Assembly (NCBI RefSeq): GCF_028622875.1
Contig: NZ_CP117709.1
Coordinates: forward strand, 7,009,001 to 7,073,000
DNA: 64,000 nucleotides
From: Streptomyces sp. MMBL 11-1
GTDB taxonomy: Bacteria > Actinomycetota > Actinomycetes > Streptomycetales > Streptomycetaceae
Direction of reading: 5' to 3'
Shown: piece after piece, positions 9,008-17,448 of the stretch
How positions within the stretch are numbered: position 1 is the stretch's first letter
Layout of the letters: each line of letters begins with the position of its first letter
Translations under genes and position numbers: made by a program
Notes under the pieces: model-generated
Databases searched by the model: none
Told to the model about the DNA's origin: nothing
What the model saw: only the letters and a program-made list of their open reading frames with translations

Positions 9008-9037
9008 CGGGGGCGTGCCGAAGCCGGTACGCCCCCG
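9008..9037. terminator. Hairpin between convergent ogt and GDT1-like genes
   Basis: CGGGGGCGT (9008-9016) pairs perfectly with ACGCCCCCG (9029-9037) around a 12-nt loop, directly in the gap between two convergent genes. It is a bidirectional terminator candidate without a T tract. Confidence 0.7.
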
Positions 9038-9043
9038 CGCTCC

Positions 9044-9628
9044 TCAGCCGGTGAAGATCTCCACGGCCGTCCAGACGGCGAGGCCCAGCATGCAGATCCC
9101 GCCGATGCGCTGCACGGTCTTCAGCGGTACGCGCTTCGCGATGAACCGGCCCGCCAGCAGCGCCAGCGCCGACACGGACATCAGGGCGGCGGCCGCACCG
9201 ATCGCCGTGGACCAGGTGCCGTTGCTCGCCGCGAGGTTGGCGGTGGTGATCTGCGTCAGGTCGCCCCACTCGCTGATGAAGACCGCCATGAACGCGGTCG
9301 TGTACACCGGCCAGAACCCGGTCACCGTCTTCACCTCGGCGTCCTCGTCGTCGTCCCCGCCGCTGCCGCGCAGCAGCATGAACGCGCCGAACGCGAAGAG
9401 CGACGCCGAGACGAGCTTGACGATCCAGTCGGGCAGCAGCCCGATGAGGCTGCCCGCGCCGACGGCGATGGCGACGTGCACGAGGAACGCGGACGAGGTG
9501 CCGAACCACACGTAGAGCGGGCGCATCCGCGTGCCCATGGCCAGCGACGCGAACATCGTCTTGTCGGGGAGCTCCGCGAGGAAGATCAGCCCGAAGGCGG
9601 TGATGATCGCCAGAGGGTCGAGGTGCAT
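9044..9628 (-). CDS. TMEM165/GDT1 family cation transporter (probably Mn2+ exporter)
   Basis: The 194-residue membrane protein has about six helices and the two hallmark motifs of the UPF0016/GDT1 family: ELPDKT near residue 18 and EWGDLTQ near residue 117. An acidic cytoplasmic loop (GGDDDEDAE) lies between the two halves. Bacterial members export Mn2+ (or Ca2+) against protons. The start is set at MHLDPLAIITAFG (9628). The preceding leader carries a yybP-ykoY manganese riboswitch, which strongly supports Mn2+ as substrate. Confidence 0.9.
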   Translation of the reverse strand: MHLDPLAIITAFGLIFLAELPDKTMFASLAMGTRMRPLYVWFGTSSAFLVHVAIAVGAGSLIGLLPDWIVKLVSASLFAFGAFMLLRGSGGDDDEDAEVKTVTGFWPVYTTAFMAVFISEWGDLTQITTANLAASNGTWSTAIGAAAALMSVSALALLAGRFIAKRVPLKTVQRIGGICMLGLAVWTAVEIFTG

Positions 9629-9752
9629 TCCGGGTGGCTTTCTGTTCGAGCCGGGCCCCGGATCTTCGCGAAGCGCCGCTCGGGCTCTCGGAGGACCACT
9701 CGGCCCGGCATGACGGCAGCGCCCACAGGACGTGGACGTGTTCATACAGGAC

Positions 9753-9863
9753 CGAAGGTCTCGCCCGCCCGTGCCCGTCCCTCGCGGGACACACGAGCCC
9801 GGCCACCGGGAACCCGAAGGCTCCAGTATGTCGACGACCGGTTTGCGGGGCTACTCCCCTTCG
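9753..9863 (-). promoter_or_regulatory. yybP-ykoY manganese riboswitch
   Basis: Read on the minus strand, the leader contains CGAAGGGGAGTAG at its 5' side and CGAGACCTTCG at its 3' side. These are the two conserved ends of the yybP-ykoY fold: GGGGAGUAG and CGAGACC flank the P1 helix, and CGAAGG pairs with CCTTCG over six perfect base pairs. The element spans 111 nt and ends about 125 nt before the GDT1-like start codon. By family knowledge Mn2+ binding switches expression on. Confidence 0.85.
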
Positions 9864-10004
9864 CAGCCGTCCATACTACCTCACCCGGACGGACACGGGT
9901 GCTGGTGTTCGAACCGCAGGCGCCTCGGTAGAGTCGTGATGATCACCCGGCCGGCGTGGTCCGCAGCCATCCGACTCCATCCCACCGCGACGGGAAGTGC
10001 CCCC

Positions 10005-10409
10005 ATGAGCCGCCGCCCCCGCAAGGACGCGCCCGCCCAGGGCGCCCCCCGGCCCACCGTCAGCGTCTGCCGGGGCTGCTGCTGCGGCACCGGGAAGATC
10101 CCGGGCGTCGACCACGCGGCCCAGCTGGCACGGCTGCGCACCGGTCTTGAGGGGGCCGCCACCGTACGGGCGGTCGAGTGCCTGGACGCCTGCGAGCAGG
10201 GCAACGTGATCGTCGTGCAGCCCTCCGCCGAGGGCCGCCGCGCCGGGGGCAGGCCGGTCTGGCTGGGCCTGGTCAACGACGAGCACGCCGAGCAGGACAT
10301 CGTGAACTGGGCCTCGGCGGGCGGCCCGGGGCTCGCGGACGCCCCGGACATCCTCGACCTGTACGTCTTCCAGCCGTCGCGCCGGGTCAGGGCGGGTCTG
10401 GACGACTGA
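10005..10409 (+). CDS. (2Fe-2S) ferredoxin-like (thioredoxin-fold) protein
   Basis: The 134-residue protein has an N-terminal CRGCCCGTGK segment and a later CLDACEQGNVIVV segment. This spacing of cysteines is typical of thioredoxin-fold 2Fe-2S ferredoxins with a CxxC-like pair followed by CxxxC. The partner is unknown. ATG 10005 is chosen; an earlier in-frame ATG at about 9939 would add an unconserved, arginine-rich stretch that overlaps the likely promoter divergent from the riboswitch leader. It is a single-gene unit. Confidence 0.78.
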   Translation: MSRRPRKDAPAQGAPRPTVSVCRGCCCGTGKIPGVDHAAQLARLRTGLEGAATVRAVECLDACEQGNVIVVQPSAEGRRAGGRPVWLGLVNDEHAEQDIVNWASAGGPGLADAPDILDLYVFQPSRRVRAGLDD

Positions 10410-10542
10410 GACCGCCTCCCCGGACGGTCACCGGTACGGGGTGGGCTCTGACGCGCGCACCGATCCACCGGGAATCGCGGGCAGCCCGGAGAGAATCGGC
10501 GACCCGGCGTGCGAGCGCATTTCGCCGGTGTACAGTCCGCGC

Positions 10543-10743
10543 ATGGCCAAGGTGACTGTCAGTCTGGATGCCGAACTCGTCGTCGAAGTCATGGTGCTCG
10601 CCGGAGTCGGAAGCCCCCAGGACGCCGTGGAACTGGTGGTGCGCGACTACATCGCGCGCGGCCACCGCACGGAGGCCCTGGTCGCCGACCGCGAGGGGGC
10701 GGTCCGTGACGTGGAGGTCAAGCCGGAGGCACAGCAGGGCTGA
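10543..10743 (+). CDS. VapB/DUF2191-like ribbon-helix-helix protein
   Basis: This small protein of 66 residues starts MAKVTVSLDAELVVEVM. The short beta strand followed by helices (PQDAVELVVRDYIARG) is typical of VapB-type antitoxins and their solitary relatives. No PIN-domain toxin lies next to it, so it may be a solitary DNA-binding protein. ATG 10543 follows a CGCGC stretch without an obvious ribosome site. Confidence 0.6.
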   Translation: MAKVTVSLDAELVVEVMVLAGVGSPQDAVELVVRDYIARGHRTEALVADREGAVRDVEVKPEAQQG

Positions 10744-10814
10744 CCGCCGGACACGGACCGGGCGAGCACGGCCGACCGCCTGTCCGGCGGCGGGGCCGGG
10801 CAGCTCTGGCCGGC

Positions 10815-11312
10815 CTACGCGACCGGCTCGCCGTCCTCCAGCTCCACGGCCCCGCCGCCGGACGCCAGGGCCGCCAGCGCGGACCGTACCCGGCCGCCGA
10901 GCGAGCCGAGCAGATAGCCGTCCAGATCGGCGGGCGCCACCAGCCTCCAGGAGAGCAGTTCGTCCTCCTGGAGCCGGATCGCCGCCAGTTGGTCCGCGGT
11001 GAGCACCCCGCCGTCGTACAGGTACGCGACGATCGGCGGGCGGCCGGCGCCCCGCACCCAGTCCACGGCGAGCAGGCGCCCCGGCGCCAGGTCGAGGCCG
11101 ATCTCCTCCGCCGTCTCGCGCCGCGCGGCCTGCCGGGGGCCCTCGCCCGTCTCCGACTCGACGGTGCCGCCGGGCAGCGCCCAGCCCTCGCGGTAGTTCG
11201 GCTCGACGAGCAGGAGCCGTCCCTCGACGTCGCGGAAGAGCGAGGCGGCGCCGGACAGGACCCGGGGGAGCCCGGCGATGTACGTGGTGTAGCCGGCGTC
11301 GGGAGTCGTCAC
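10815..11312 (-). CDS. NUDIX hydrolase
   Basis: The 165-residue protein contains a full Nudix box: LPGGTVESETGEGPRQAARR continuing ETAEEIGL (about residues 45-72), with the REUxEExGU metal-binding core. It hydrolyses a nucleoside diphosphate linked to an unknown group. The GTG start (MTTPDAGYTTYIAG) is used; the much longer open frame upstream is antisense to glycerate kinase and is spurious. It is divergent from the glycerate kinase gene, with 120 bp between starts. Confidence 0.88.
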   Translation of the reverse strand: MTTPDAGYTTYIAGLPRVLSGAASLFRDVEGRLLLVEPNYREGWALPGGTVESETGEGPRQAARRETAEEIGLDLAPGRLLAVDWVRGAGRPPIVAYLYDGGVLTADQLAAIRLQEDELLSWRLVAPADLDGYLLGSLGGRVRSALAALASGGGAVELEDGEPVA

Positions 11313-11432
11313 GGCCGACAGCGTAGTGGCGTGAGCCGGATCGCGCGGCCGTGGACGGCCATGGGCAGATCCGGGGGTGTGCGGATAAGGTCGGGGCGGC
11401 GCGACTGCCTGTTCGAAAGCAAGGGATGCAAG

Positions 11433-12569
11433 GTGACGGACGGAGCAGATGTGGAGACCGCGCGCGTGCTCGTGGCGGCGGACAAGTTCAAGGGCTCGCT
11501 CACGGCCGTGCAGGTCGCGGAGCGGGTGACGGCCGGGCTGCGGCGCGTCGTCCCCGAGGTGCGGGTGGAGACCCTGCCGGTCGCGGACGGCGGCGACGGT
11601 ACGGTCGCGGCGGCGGTGGCCGCCGGATTCGAGCGCCGCGAGGCGCGGGTGACCGGCCCCCTCGGGGACCCGGTGACGGCGGCGTACGCCCTGCGCGGGT
11701 CCACCGCCGTGGTGGAGATGGCCGAGGCCTCGGGCCTCCAGCACCTGCCCGACGGGGTGTTCGCCCCGCTCACGGCCACCACGTACGGCTCGGGCGAGCT
11801 GCTGCTGGCCGCCCTGGAGGCGGGGGCGACGACGATCGTGTTCGGGGTCGGCGGCAGCGCCACCACGGACGGCGGCGCGGGCATGCTCGCCGCCCTCGGA
11901 GCGCGCTTCCTGGACGCGGACGACAAGCCCGTGGGCCCCGGCGGCGGCCCTCTCGCGGAGCTGGCCCGGGCCGACCTCTCGGGGCTCGACCCCCGGCTGG
12001 CGGACATCGACCTGGTCCTGGCCAGCGACGTGGACAACCCGCTGACGGGGCCCAAGGGCGCCCCCGAGGTGTACGGCCGTCAGAAGGGCGCGAGCGAGGA
12101 GGACATCGCGGTCCTCGACGCGGCCCTGGCGCACTACGCCTCGATCCTGGGTCCGGAGACGGCGGGCCTGCCCGGCGCGGGCGCGGCCGGAGGCATCGGC
12201 TACGGGGCGCTCGTCGCCCTCGGCGCCCGCTTCCGCCCCGGCATCGAGGTGATGCTCGACGTGCTCGGCTTCGCCCCCGCGCTCGCCCGCGCCACGCTGG
12301 TCATCACGGGCGAGGGCTCGCTGGACGAGCAGACGCTGCACGGCAAGGCCCCGGCCGGGGTCGCCGCCGCCGCCCGCGCGGCCGGGATCGAGGTCGTCGC
12401 GGTCTGCGGCCGGCTCGCCCTGGCCCCGGAGGCCCTGGAGAAGGCGGGCATCAGCCGCGCCTACGCCCTGGCCGACCTGGAACCGGACCCTGCCGTCTCC
12501 ATGGCCCAGGCCGGGCCGCTGCTGGAGCGGACGGCGGAGTCGATCGCCCGGGACTTCCTGCCGCGCTGA
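11433..12569 (+). CDS. Glycerate kinase
   Basis: The 378-residue protein belongs to the GarK/GlxK family, which phosphorylates glycerate with ATP to 2-phosphoglycerate (or 3-phosphoglycerate in some members). Visible signatures are VAADKFKGSLTAVQVAE, LPVADGGDGT and FGVGGSATTDGGAGMLAALG, plus TGEGSLDEQTLHGKAP toward the end. Length is normal. GTG 11433 has AGGGA upstream. It would feed glyoxylate- or serine-derived glycerate into glycolysis. Confidence 0.93.
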   Translation: MTDGADVETARVLVAADKFKGSLTAVQVAERVTAGLRRVVPEVRVETLPVADGGDGTVAAAVAAGFERREARVTGPLGDPVTAAYALRGSTAVVEMAEASGLQHLPDGVFAPLTATTYGSGELLLAALEAGATTIVFGVGGSATTDGGAGMLAALGARFLDADDKPVGPGGGPLAELARADLSGLDPRLADIDLVLASDVDNPLTGPKGAPEVYGRQKGASEEDIAVLDAALAHYASILGPETAGLPGAGAAGGIGYGALVALGARFRPGIEVMLDVLGFAPALARATLVITGEGSLDEQTLHGKAPAGVAAAARAAGIEVVAVCGRLALAPEALEKAGISRAYALADLEPDPAVSMAQAGPLLERTAESIARDFLPR

Positions 12570-12666
12570 TGGGGAGCGGGCGTACGGGGGGCAGGCGTGC
12601 GGGTAGCTGACCGTTGGGGGAGAGCGCGGGGAGGGGCCCGAGCAGACGCCGGGCCTTTACCGCACC

Positions 12667-12790
12667 CCGGGCCGTCGCGCCTCGCGTCGGCCCGGGGTGC
12701 GCCGCATCCTGGGCCGTCGCGCCTCGCCTTGCCGCGCCCGCGCCTCGCCTTGCCGCGCCCGCGCCTCGCCGCGCCGGGCCCGCATCTCGC
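12667..12790. repeat. GC-rich tandem repeat tract between convergent genes
   Basis: The 249-bp gap between the glycerate kinase and PucR stops contains a 21-bp unit GCCTCGCCTTGCCGCGCCCGC repeated twice in tandem from 12721, with a partial third copy. The 17-mer GGGCCGTCGCGCCTCGC also occurs twice (near 12666 and 12712). No gene is supported here. Confidence 0.6.
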
Positions 12791-12818
12791 CCCGCCCGCA
12801 CCACGCACGCCCCTCGCC

Positions 12819-13538
12819 TCACGCCCGGGCGGACGACAGTCTCAGTACGTCCAGCGCCAGCACCAGGTCGACCAGCTCACGTGGCCGTGACAACGAGCGC
12901 CCGGTCAGCCGCTCCAGCCGTCGCAACCGGTTGAACACCGTGTTGCGATGACACCGCAGCCGTACCGCGGCCCGCCCCACCGAACCCCCGCACTCCAGCC
13001 ACGCCTCCAACGTCCCCACCAGCACCGCCCGCTCCGCCGGAACCAGTGCCAGCAGCGGGCCGAACACCTCCGCGAGGAGCCGGGCCGACAGCTCCGGACC
13101 GCTTACCAGCAGGGCCGTCGGCAGCCGCTCGTCGAGCCGTACAACCTCCCGGCTCGCGGGCGCACACGTCAGCAGCGCCGTGCCCGCGAGCCGCCGCGCC
13201 GCGCCCAGCTCCGCCGGCGAGCCCACCACCGGACTCATGCCTCCCGGCCCCGCCCCGTGCGCCCCGAGCCACGCCACCGCCCCGGCCGGGCCCGCCGCAC
13301 CCAGCAGCACCACCGCGACGTCCCCGTCCTCCGCACCGCACCACCACCAGCGCGCCCCGTCCCCGTCCGGGCCCTCCGCCACCGCGCCCTCCGGCACGGG
13401 CGCGCCCAGCACCACCACCGCGTAACGCCCTCGTTCCGGCAGCCCGAGGCCGCGCGCCGCACGCTCCACCAGGTCCGGTGGCGCCCCGCCGGCAAGCAGC
13501 GGGCCGAGCAGGGCCCCGTACCGCGTCCCACGCCGCAT
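12819..13538 (-). CDS. PucR/CdaR family transcriptional regulator (short form)
   Basis: The 239-residue protein has the C-terminal PucR helix-turn-helix (LRCHRNTVFNRLRRLERLTG, about residues 195-215) preceded by a GGDEF-like degenerate domain. Full PucR regulators are usually 380-550 residues, so this one lacks the N-terminal sensory part. ATG 13538 is chosen because GGAG lies 6 bp upstream; the open frame continues to 13733 but the extra residues look unlike a conserved domain. It is divergent from the liv operon and so a likely regulator of it (inference). Confidence 0.78.
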   Translation of the reverse strand: MRRGTRYGALLGPLLAGGAPPDLVERAARGLGLPERGRYAVVVLGAPVPEGAVAEGPDGDGARWWWCGAEDGDVAVVLLGAAGPAGAVAWLGAHGAGPGGMSPVVGSPAELGAARRLAGTALLTCAPASREVVRLDERLPTALLVSGPELSARLLAEVFGPLLALVPAERAVLVGTLEAWLECGGSVGRAAVRLRCHRNTVFNRLRRLERLTGRSLSRPRELVDLVLALDVLRLSSARA

Positions 13539-13801
13539 CCGCCGCTCCGTCCCCGGTTCCGGGCGTTCCTGATGACCGATGAGGATGCCAGCGCCCGCGC
13601 GGGCGGGCGCCCGCCCGTCACCGCGTCTGTGCGCGTGCACAACGAGGCCCTTCGTTCGCTGGTCGCCCGCATCGAGTCGGTCCCGCGCCGTGGACGCGCC
13701 TCCCGCCCGGTGCTGGTCTGTGGCACCACACACGACGCCATGCCTTCACCGATGAGCACGACAGGTGAACACGGGACGACAAGGCGGAAGGAGGAGGACG
13801 C

Positions 13802-14599
13802 ATGGCAACGCTAGAGATCCGCGGGCTGTCCGTCGGCTACGGCCCGGTCCGGGCGCTGCGCGACATCTCCGTCGATGTGCCGGACGGCGGGATCACCGCC
13901 GTGCTCGGCGGCAACGGCGCGGGCAAGACCACGCTGCTGCGGGCCGTGTCGCGGACCCTCGGCTTCCACCGCGGGACGGGCACCGGCACCATCCGGTTCG
14001 ACGGCCGCCCCCTGGAGGGGCTGCGGCCCGCCCAGGTGGTGGCCGCCGGAGTGGTCCAGGTACCGGAGGGCCGACAGGTCTTCGCCCGGATGACGGTGGC
14101 CGACAACCTGCGGGCGGGCGCCCTCGGGGCGCGCGGCGGACGCAAGGAGACGGGCGCCGCACTGGCCCGCGTCCATGAGCTGTTCCCGGTGCTCGCCGAC
14201 CGCGCGCACCAGCGGGCCGGGCTGCTGTCCGGCGGCGAGCAGCAGATGCTGGCGATGGGCCGCGCCCTGATGGCGGGGCCCCGGCTGCTCCTGCTGGACG
14301 AGCCCTCGCTCGGCCTCGCCCCGCTGATGGCGGCCAGGATCGCCGAGACCGTCCAGGAGATCAACGCGAGCGGCACCTCCGTCATGCTCGTCGAGCAGAA
14401 CGCGGCGATCGCGCTGCGGCTCGCCTCCACGGCGTACGTCCTCGACGTCGGCGAGGTCGCCCTGTCCGGGCCCGCCGACGAACTCGCCACGTCCGACGAG
14501 GTCCGCCGCCGCTACCTCGGCGTCGTCGACGAGGACGCGGCGGCGGACGCGGACCCGGCCGCCCGCACCCGGCGCACCCTGAGCAGGTGGTCCGCGTGA
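13802..14599 (+). CDS. livF: Branched-chain amino acid ABC transporter ATP-binding protein LivF
   Basis: The 265-residue ATPase has Walker A GGNGAGKTT, signature LSGGEQQMLAMGRALM and Walker B LLLLDEPSLGLAP. It is LivF-like by its short length and QNAAIALRLA end region. It is the first gene of a five-gene transporter operon (F-G-H-M-K), unusual in that the ATPases come first and the binding protein last. Its start is preceded by GGAGGAGG. Confidence 0.94.
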   Translation: MATLEIRGLSVGYGPVRALRDISVDVPDGGITAVLGGNGAGKTTLLRAVSRTLGFHRGTGTGTIRFDGRPLEGLRPAQVVAAGVVQVPEGRQVFARMTVADNLRAGALGARGGRKETGAALARVHELFPVLADRAHQRAGLLSGGEQQMLAMGRALMAGPRLLLLDEPSLGLAPLMAARIAETVQEINASGTSVMLVEQNAAIALRLASTAYVLDVGEVALSGPADELATSDEVRRRYLGVVDEDAAADADPAARTRRTLSRWSA

Positions 14600-15396
14600 C
14601 CACCACCGCCACGGCCTCCGCGCACAGCACGACGGCCGCACTCGCCGTCCAGGACGTCACCGTCCGCTTCTCCGGACTCACCGCCCTCGACGGCGTCTCG
14701 TTCACCGTCGAACCCGGCAGTGTGCACGCCGTCATCGGGCCCAACGGCGCGGGCAAGTCCACCTGCTTCAACGTCCTGTCCGGCGTCTACCGCGCCACCT
14801 CCGGACACGTCCGCCTCGGCGGCACCGAACTCACCGGGCTTCCGCCGCACGCCATCGCGGACCTCGGGGTCGCGCGCACCTTCCAGAACCTGGCGCTGCC
14901 CCCGCACGCCACCGTCGCCGACAGCCTCCTGCTCGGCCGCCACCGGCTGACCCGCTCCGGGTTCCTCGCCACCGGCCTGCGGCTGCCCTCCGCGGCCCGC
15001 GAGGAGAGACGCCACCGCGACCGGGTCCGCGAGATCGCCGGATTCATCGGCCTGGAAGGGGAGTTGGAGCGCCCGGCGGGATCGCTGCCGTACGGACAGC
15101 AGAAGCTCGTCGAGCTGGGCCGTGCCCTCTGCATGGAGCCGAAGGTCCTGCTGCTGGACGAGCCGATCGCCGGGATGACCGCGGACGAGCGCCGCCGTAC
15201 CGCCGCCGTCGTGGCCGACGTACGCGACAGCCTCGGTATCTCCATCGTGCTGGTCGAGCACGACATGGGGGTGGTGATGCGGCTCGCGGACGCGGTGACC
15301 GTACTCGACTTCGGACGACGGATCGCCGGGGGCACCCCCGCCGAGGTCCAGAACGACCCGGCCGTCGTCCAGGCCTACTTGGGAGCACCTCAATGA
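14596..15396 (+). CDS. livG: Branched-chain amino acid ABC transporter ATP-binding protein LivG
   Basis: The 266-residue ATPase has Walker A GPNGAGKS, the LivG-typical VARTFQNLALPPHATVADSL region and Walker B VLLLDEPIAGM. Its signature motif is degenerate, SLPYGQQKLVELGRAL. GTG 14596 overlaps the livF stop in a GTGA tetranucleotide, implying translational coupling. The first 18 residues are a Thr/Ala-rich extension. Confidence 0.94.
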   Translation: MTTTATASAHSTTAALAVQDVTVRFSGLTALDGVSFTVEPGSVHAVIGPNGAGKSTCFNVLSGVYRATSGHVRLGGTELTGLPPHAIADLGVARTFQNLALPPHATVADSLLLGRHRLTRSGFLATGLRLPSAAREERRHRDRVREIAGFIGLEGELERPAGSLPYGQQKLVELGRALCMEPKVLLLDEPIAGMTADERRRTAAVVADVRDSLGISIVLVEHDMGVVMRLADAVTVLDFGRRIAGGTPAEVQNDPAVVQAYLGAPQ

Positions 15397-16283
15397 CCAC
15401 GTCTCTCGAACTCCTCCTCGGCGGCCTGTCGATCGGCTCGGTGTACGCGCTCATCGCACTCGGGTTCGTCGTCATCTTCAAGGCCACCGAGGTCGTCAAC
15501 TTCGCCCACGCCTCCCTGCTGCTGGCGGGCGGCTACGTCACCGCCGTGCTCCACGACGACATCGGGTTCTGGCCCGCGCTGCTCGTCGGGATCGCGGGCG
15601 CGGCGTCGGTCGGGGCGGCCATCGAGTTCTTCGTGATGCGCCGCTACCGGGGCAGCGACCACAGCGTCCTGGCCATCGTCACCATCGGCGTCGACATCCT
15701 CCTGATCACCGAACTCACCCGCCGGATGGGCACGGACGTGCTCGCCCTCGGAGACCCCTGGGGCAACGAGGTCGTCCACATCGGCGGCATCACCCTCGCC
15801 CAGACCCGGATCGCCGCGTTCCTCGCCGCCGGGCTGCTGATCACGGTGTTCCTGCTCGCCTTCCGCTACACCTCGTGGGGCGTCTCGATGCGCGCCGCCG
15901 CCGAGAACCCGCAGACGGCGGCGCTCATGGGCATCAAGCTGGGGCGGGTCTCGCTCGCCGCCTGGGCGGTCGCCGGAGCGCTCGCCGCCGTCGCCGCCCT
16001 CTTCCTCACCGTCTTCCCGACCCCGGGCCTGGAGCGTGCCACCTCGCTCGCCGCGCTCAAGGCGTTCCCCGCCGCGATCCTCGGCGGACTCGACTCCACC
16101 ACCGGGGCGCTCGCCGGGGGACTCATCGTCGGCGTCACCGAGTCGTTCGCCACCGGCTACCAGAGCGACCTCTCCTTCCTCGGCCGGGGCATCGGCGACC
16201 TCGCGCCCTACCTGGTGATGGTGGCGGTCCTGCTCATCCGGCCCGCGGGACTCTTCGGCACGAAGGAGCTGGCCCGTGTCTGA
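15393..16283 (+). CDS. livH: Branched-chain amino acid ABC transporter permease LivH
   Basis: The 296-residue membrane protein opens with the LivH signature GLSIGSVYALIALGFVVIF and carries the EAA-like loop near AILGGLDSTTGALAGG. About eight transmembrane segments are visible. The start overlaps the livG stop (ATGA). It forms the membrane channel with LivM. Confidence 0.94.
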   Translation: MTTSLELLLGGLSIGSVYALIALGFVVIFKATEVVNFAHASLLLAGGYVTAVLHDDIGFWPALLVGIAGAASVGAAIEFFVMRRYRGSDHSVLAIVTIGVDILLITELTRRMGTDVLALGDPWGNEVVHIGGITLAQTRIAAFLAAGLLITVFLLAFRYTSWGVSMRAAAENPQTAALMGIKLGRVSLAAWAVAGALAAVAALFLTVFPTPGLERATSLAALKAFPAAILGGLDSTTGALAGGLIVGVTESFATGYQSDLSFLGRGIGDLAPYLVMVAVLLIRPAGLFGTKELARV

Positions 16284-17448
16284 CACCACCGCCGAAGCCG
16301 CCCCGGCCCCCGACGCCCCCGCCACGCAGGCCACCGCACCCGGCGGCAGCACGGAGAGCCTCACCGACCGGCTGCGCCGACCCCGTACGTACGCCGTCCT
16401 CATCGGCTCCCTCCTGCTCCTCGTCCTCCCCTTCTACCTGGACCGCTTCTGGCTCCAGGCCGGACTCTTCGCGATGGCGGCGGCGATCGGCGCCATCGGG
16501 CTCAACCTGCTCACCGGCGCCACCGGGCAGCTCTCCATGGGCCACGCGTTCTTCCTCGCCGTCGGCGCGTACGGCTACTGCGTCCTGGCGGGCGGGAGCA
16601 GCACCGAGAACGGGCACACGCTGACCGGACTCGGGCTGCCCACCTGGCTGGCCGCGATCCTCGCCGTACTGCTCGCCGGAGCGGCGGGCGGGCTCTTCAG
16701 CCCCATCGCCGGCCGGCTGCGCGGCGCCTACCTCGGCATCGCGACCCTCGCGCTGATCTTCATCGGGCAGCACGTCCTGTTCAACGCGGGCTCACTGACC
16801 GGCGGATACAACGGCCGGGCCGTACCGCCGCTGTCGCTGTTCGGCTTCACCTTCGACGACACCGAAGTCGTCGTCGCCGCGGTGCCGTTCGGCTCCTCGG
16901 AGAAGCTCTGGTACGCGGGCCTGGTCGCGCTCCTGCTGAGCGCGCTGTTCGCCCGGGGGGTGCTGCGCGGACGGCCCGGACGGGCCATGAACGCCATCCG
17001 CGACCACCGGATCGCCGCCGGGGTGATGGGCGTGCCGGTGGCCCGCTACCGGGCCGGCGTCTTCGTCCTGTCCTCGATGTACGCGGGCCTCGCGGGCGTC
17101 CTGCTCGCCCTGGTCTTCCAGCGGACCGTGCCCGAGTACTTCGGCATGATCCTCTCCCTCGAATACCTCGCCATGATCGTCATCGGCGGGCTCGGCAGCG
17201 TCGGCGGAGCCGTGATCGGCGCCGCCTTCGTCACCCTGCTCCCGCAGGTGTTCACGCACTACAGCGACTCCCTGCCGCTGGTCTCCGCCCCCGGCACGGG
17301 CGGGCTGGCACCCGGGGAGGCATCCCGCTATCTGTACGGCGCCGCGGTGGTCGCGGCGGTCCTGTTCCTGCCCGGCGGCCTCGCCCGCCTCGGCCTCGCC
17401 CGCACGAAGAACCCGAAGACTCCGAAGAACCCAGGGGAGAAGTCATGA
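16276..17448 (+). CDS. livM: Branched-chain amino acid ABC transporter permease LivM
   Basis: The 390-residue permease has a 30-residue Ala/Pro-rich cytoplasmic tail, about nine hydrophobic segments, and the LivM signatures GAIGLNLLTGATGQLSMGHA and SLEYLAMIVIGGLGSVGG. The GTG start lies 8 bp inside livH, preceded by AAGGAG within livH. Confidence 0.93.
   Translation: MSDTTAEAAPAPDAPATQATAPGGSTESLTDRLRRPRTYAVLIGSLLLLVLPFYLDRFWLQAGLFAMAAAIGAIGLNLLTGATGQLSMGHAFFLAVGAYGYCVLAGGSSTENGHTLTGLGLPTWLAAILAVLLAGAAGGLFSPIAGRLRGAYLGIATLALIFIGQHVLFNAGSLTGGYNGRAVPPLSLFGFTFDDTEVVVAAVPFGSSEKLWYAGLVALLLSALFARGVLRGRPGRAMNAIRDHRIAAGVMGVPVARYRAGVFVLSSMYAGLAGVLLALVFQRTVPEYFGMILSLEYLAMIVIGGLGSVGGAVIGAAFVTLLPQVFTHYSDSLPLVSAPGTGGLAPGEASRYLYGAAVVAAVLFLPGGLARLGLARTKNPKTPKNPGEKS

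Noticed and set aside
10543..10743. Toxin-antitoxin module
   Set aside because: A VapB-like protein is present but no PIN or other toxin gene is next to it.
12667..12790. CRISPR-like array
   Set aside because: The repeats are contiguous GC-rich tandem units without spacers and no cas gene exists in the window.
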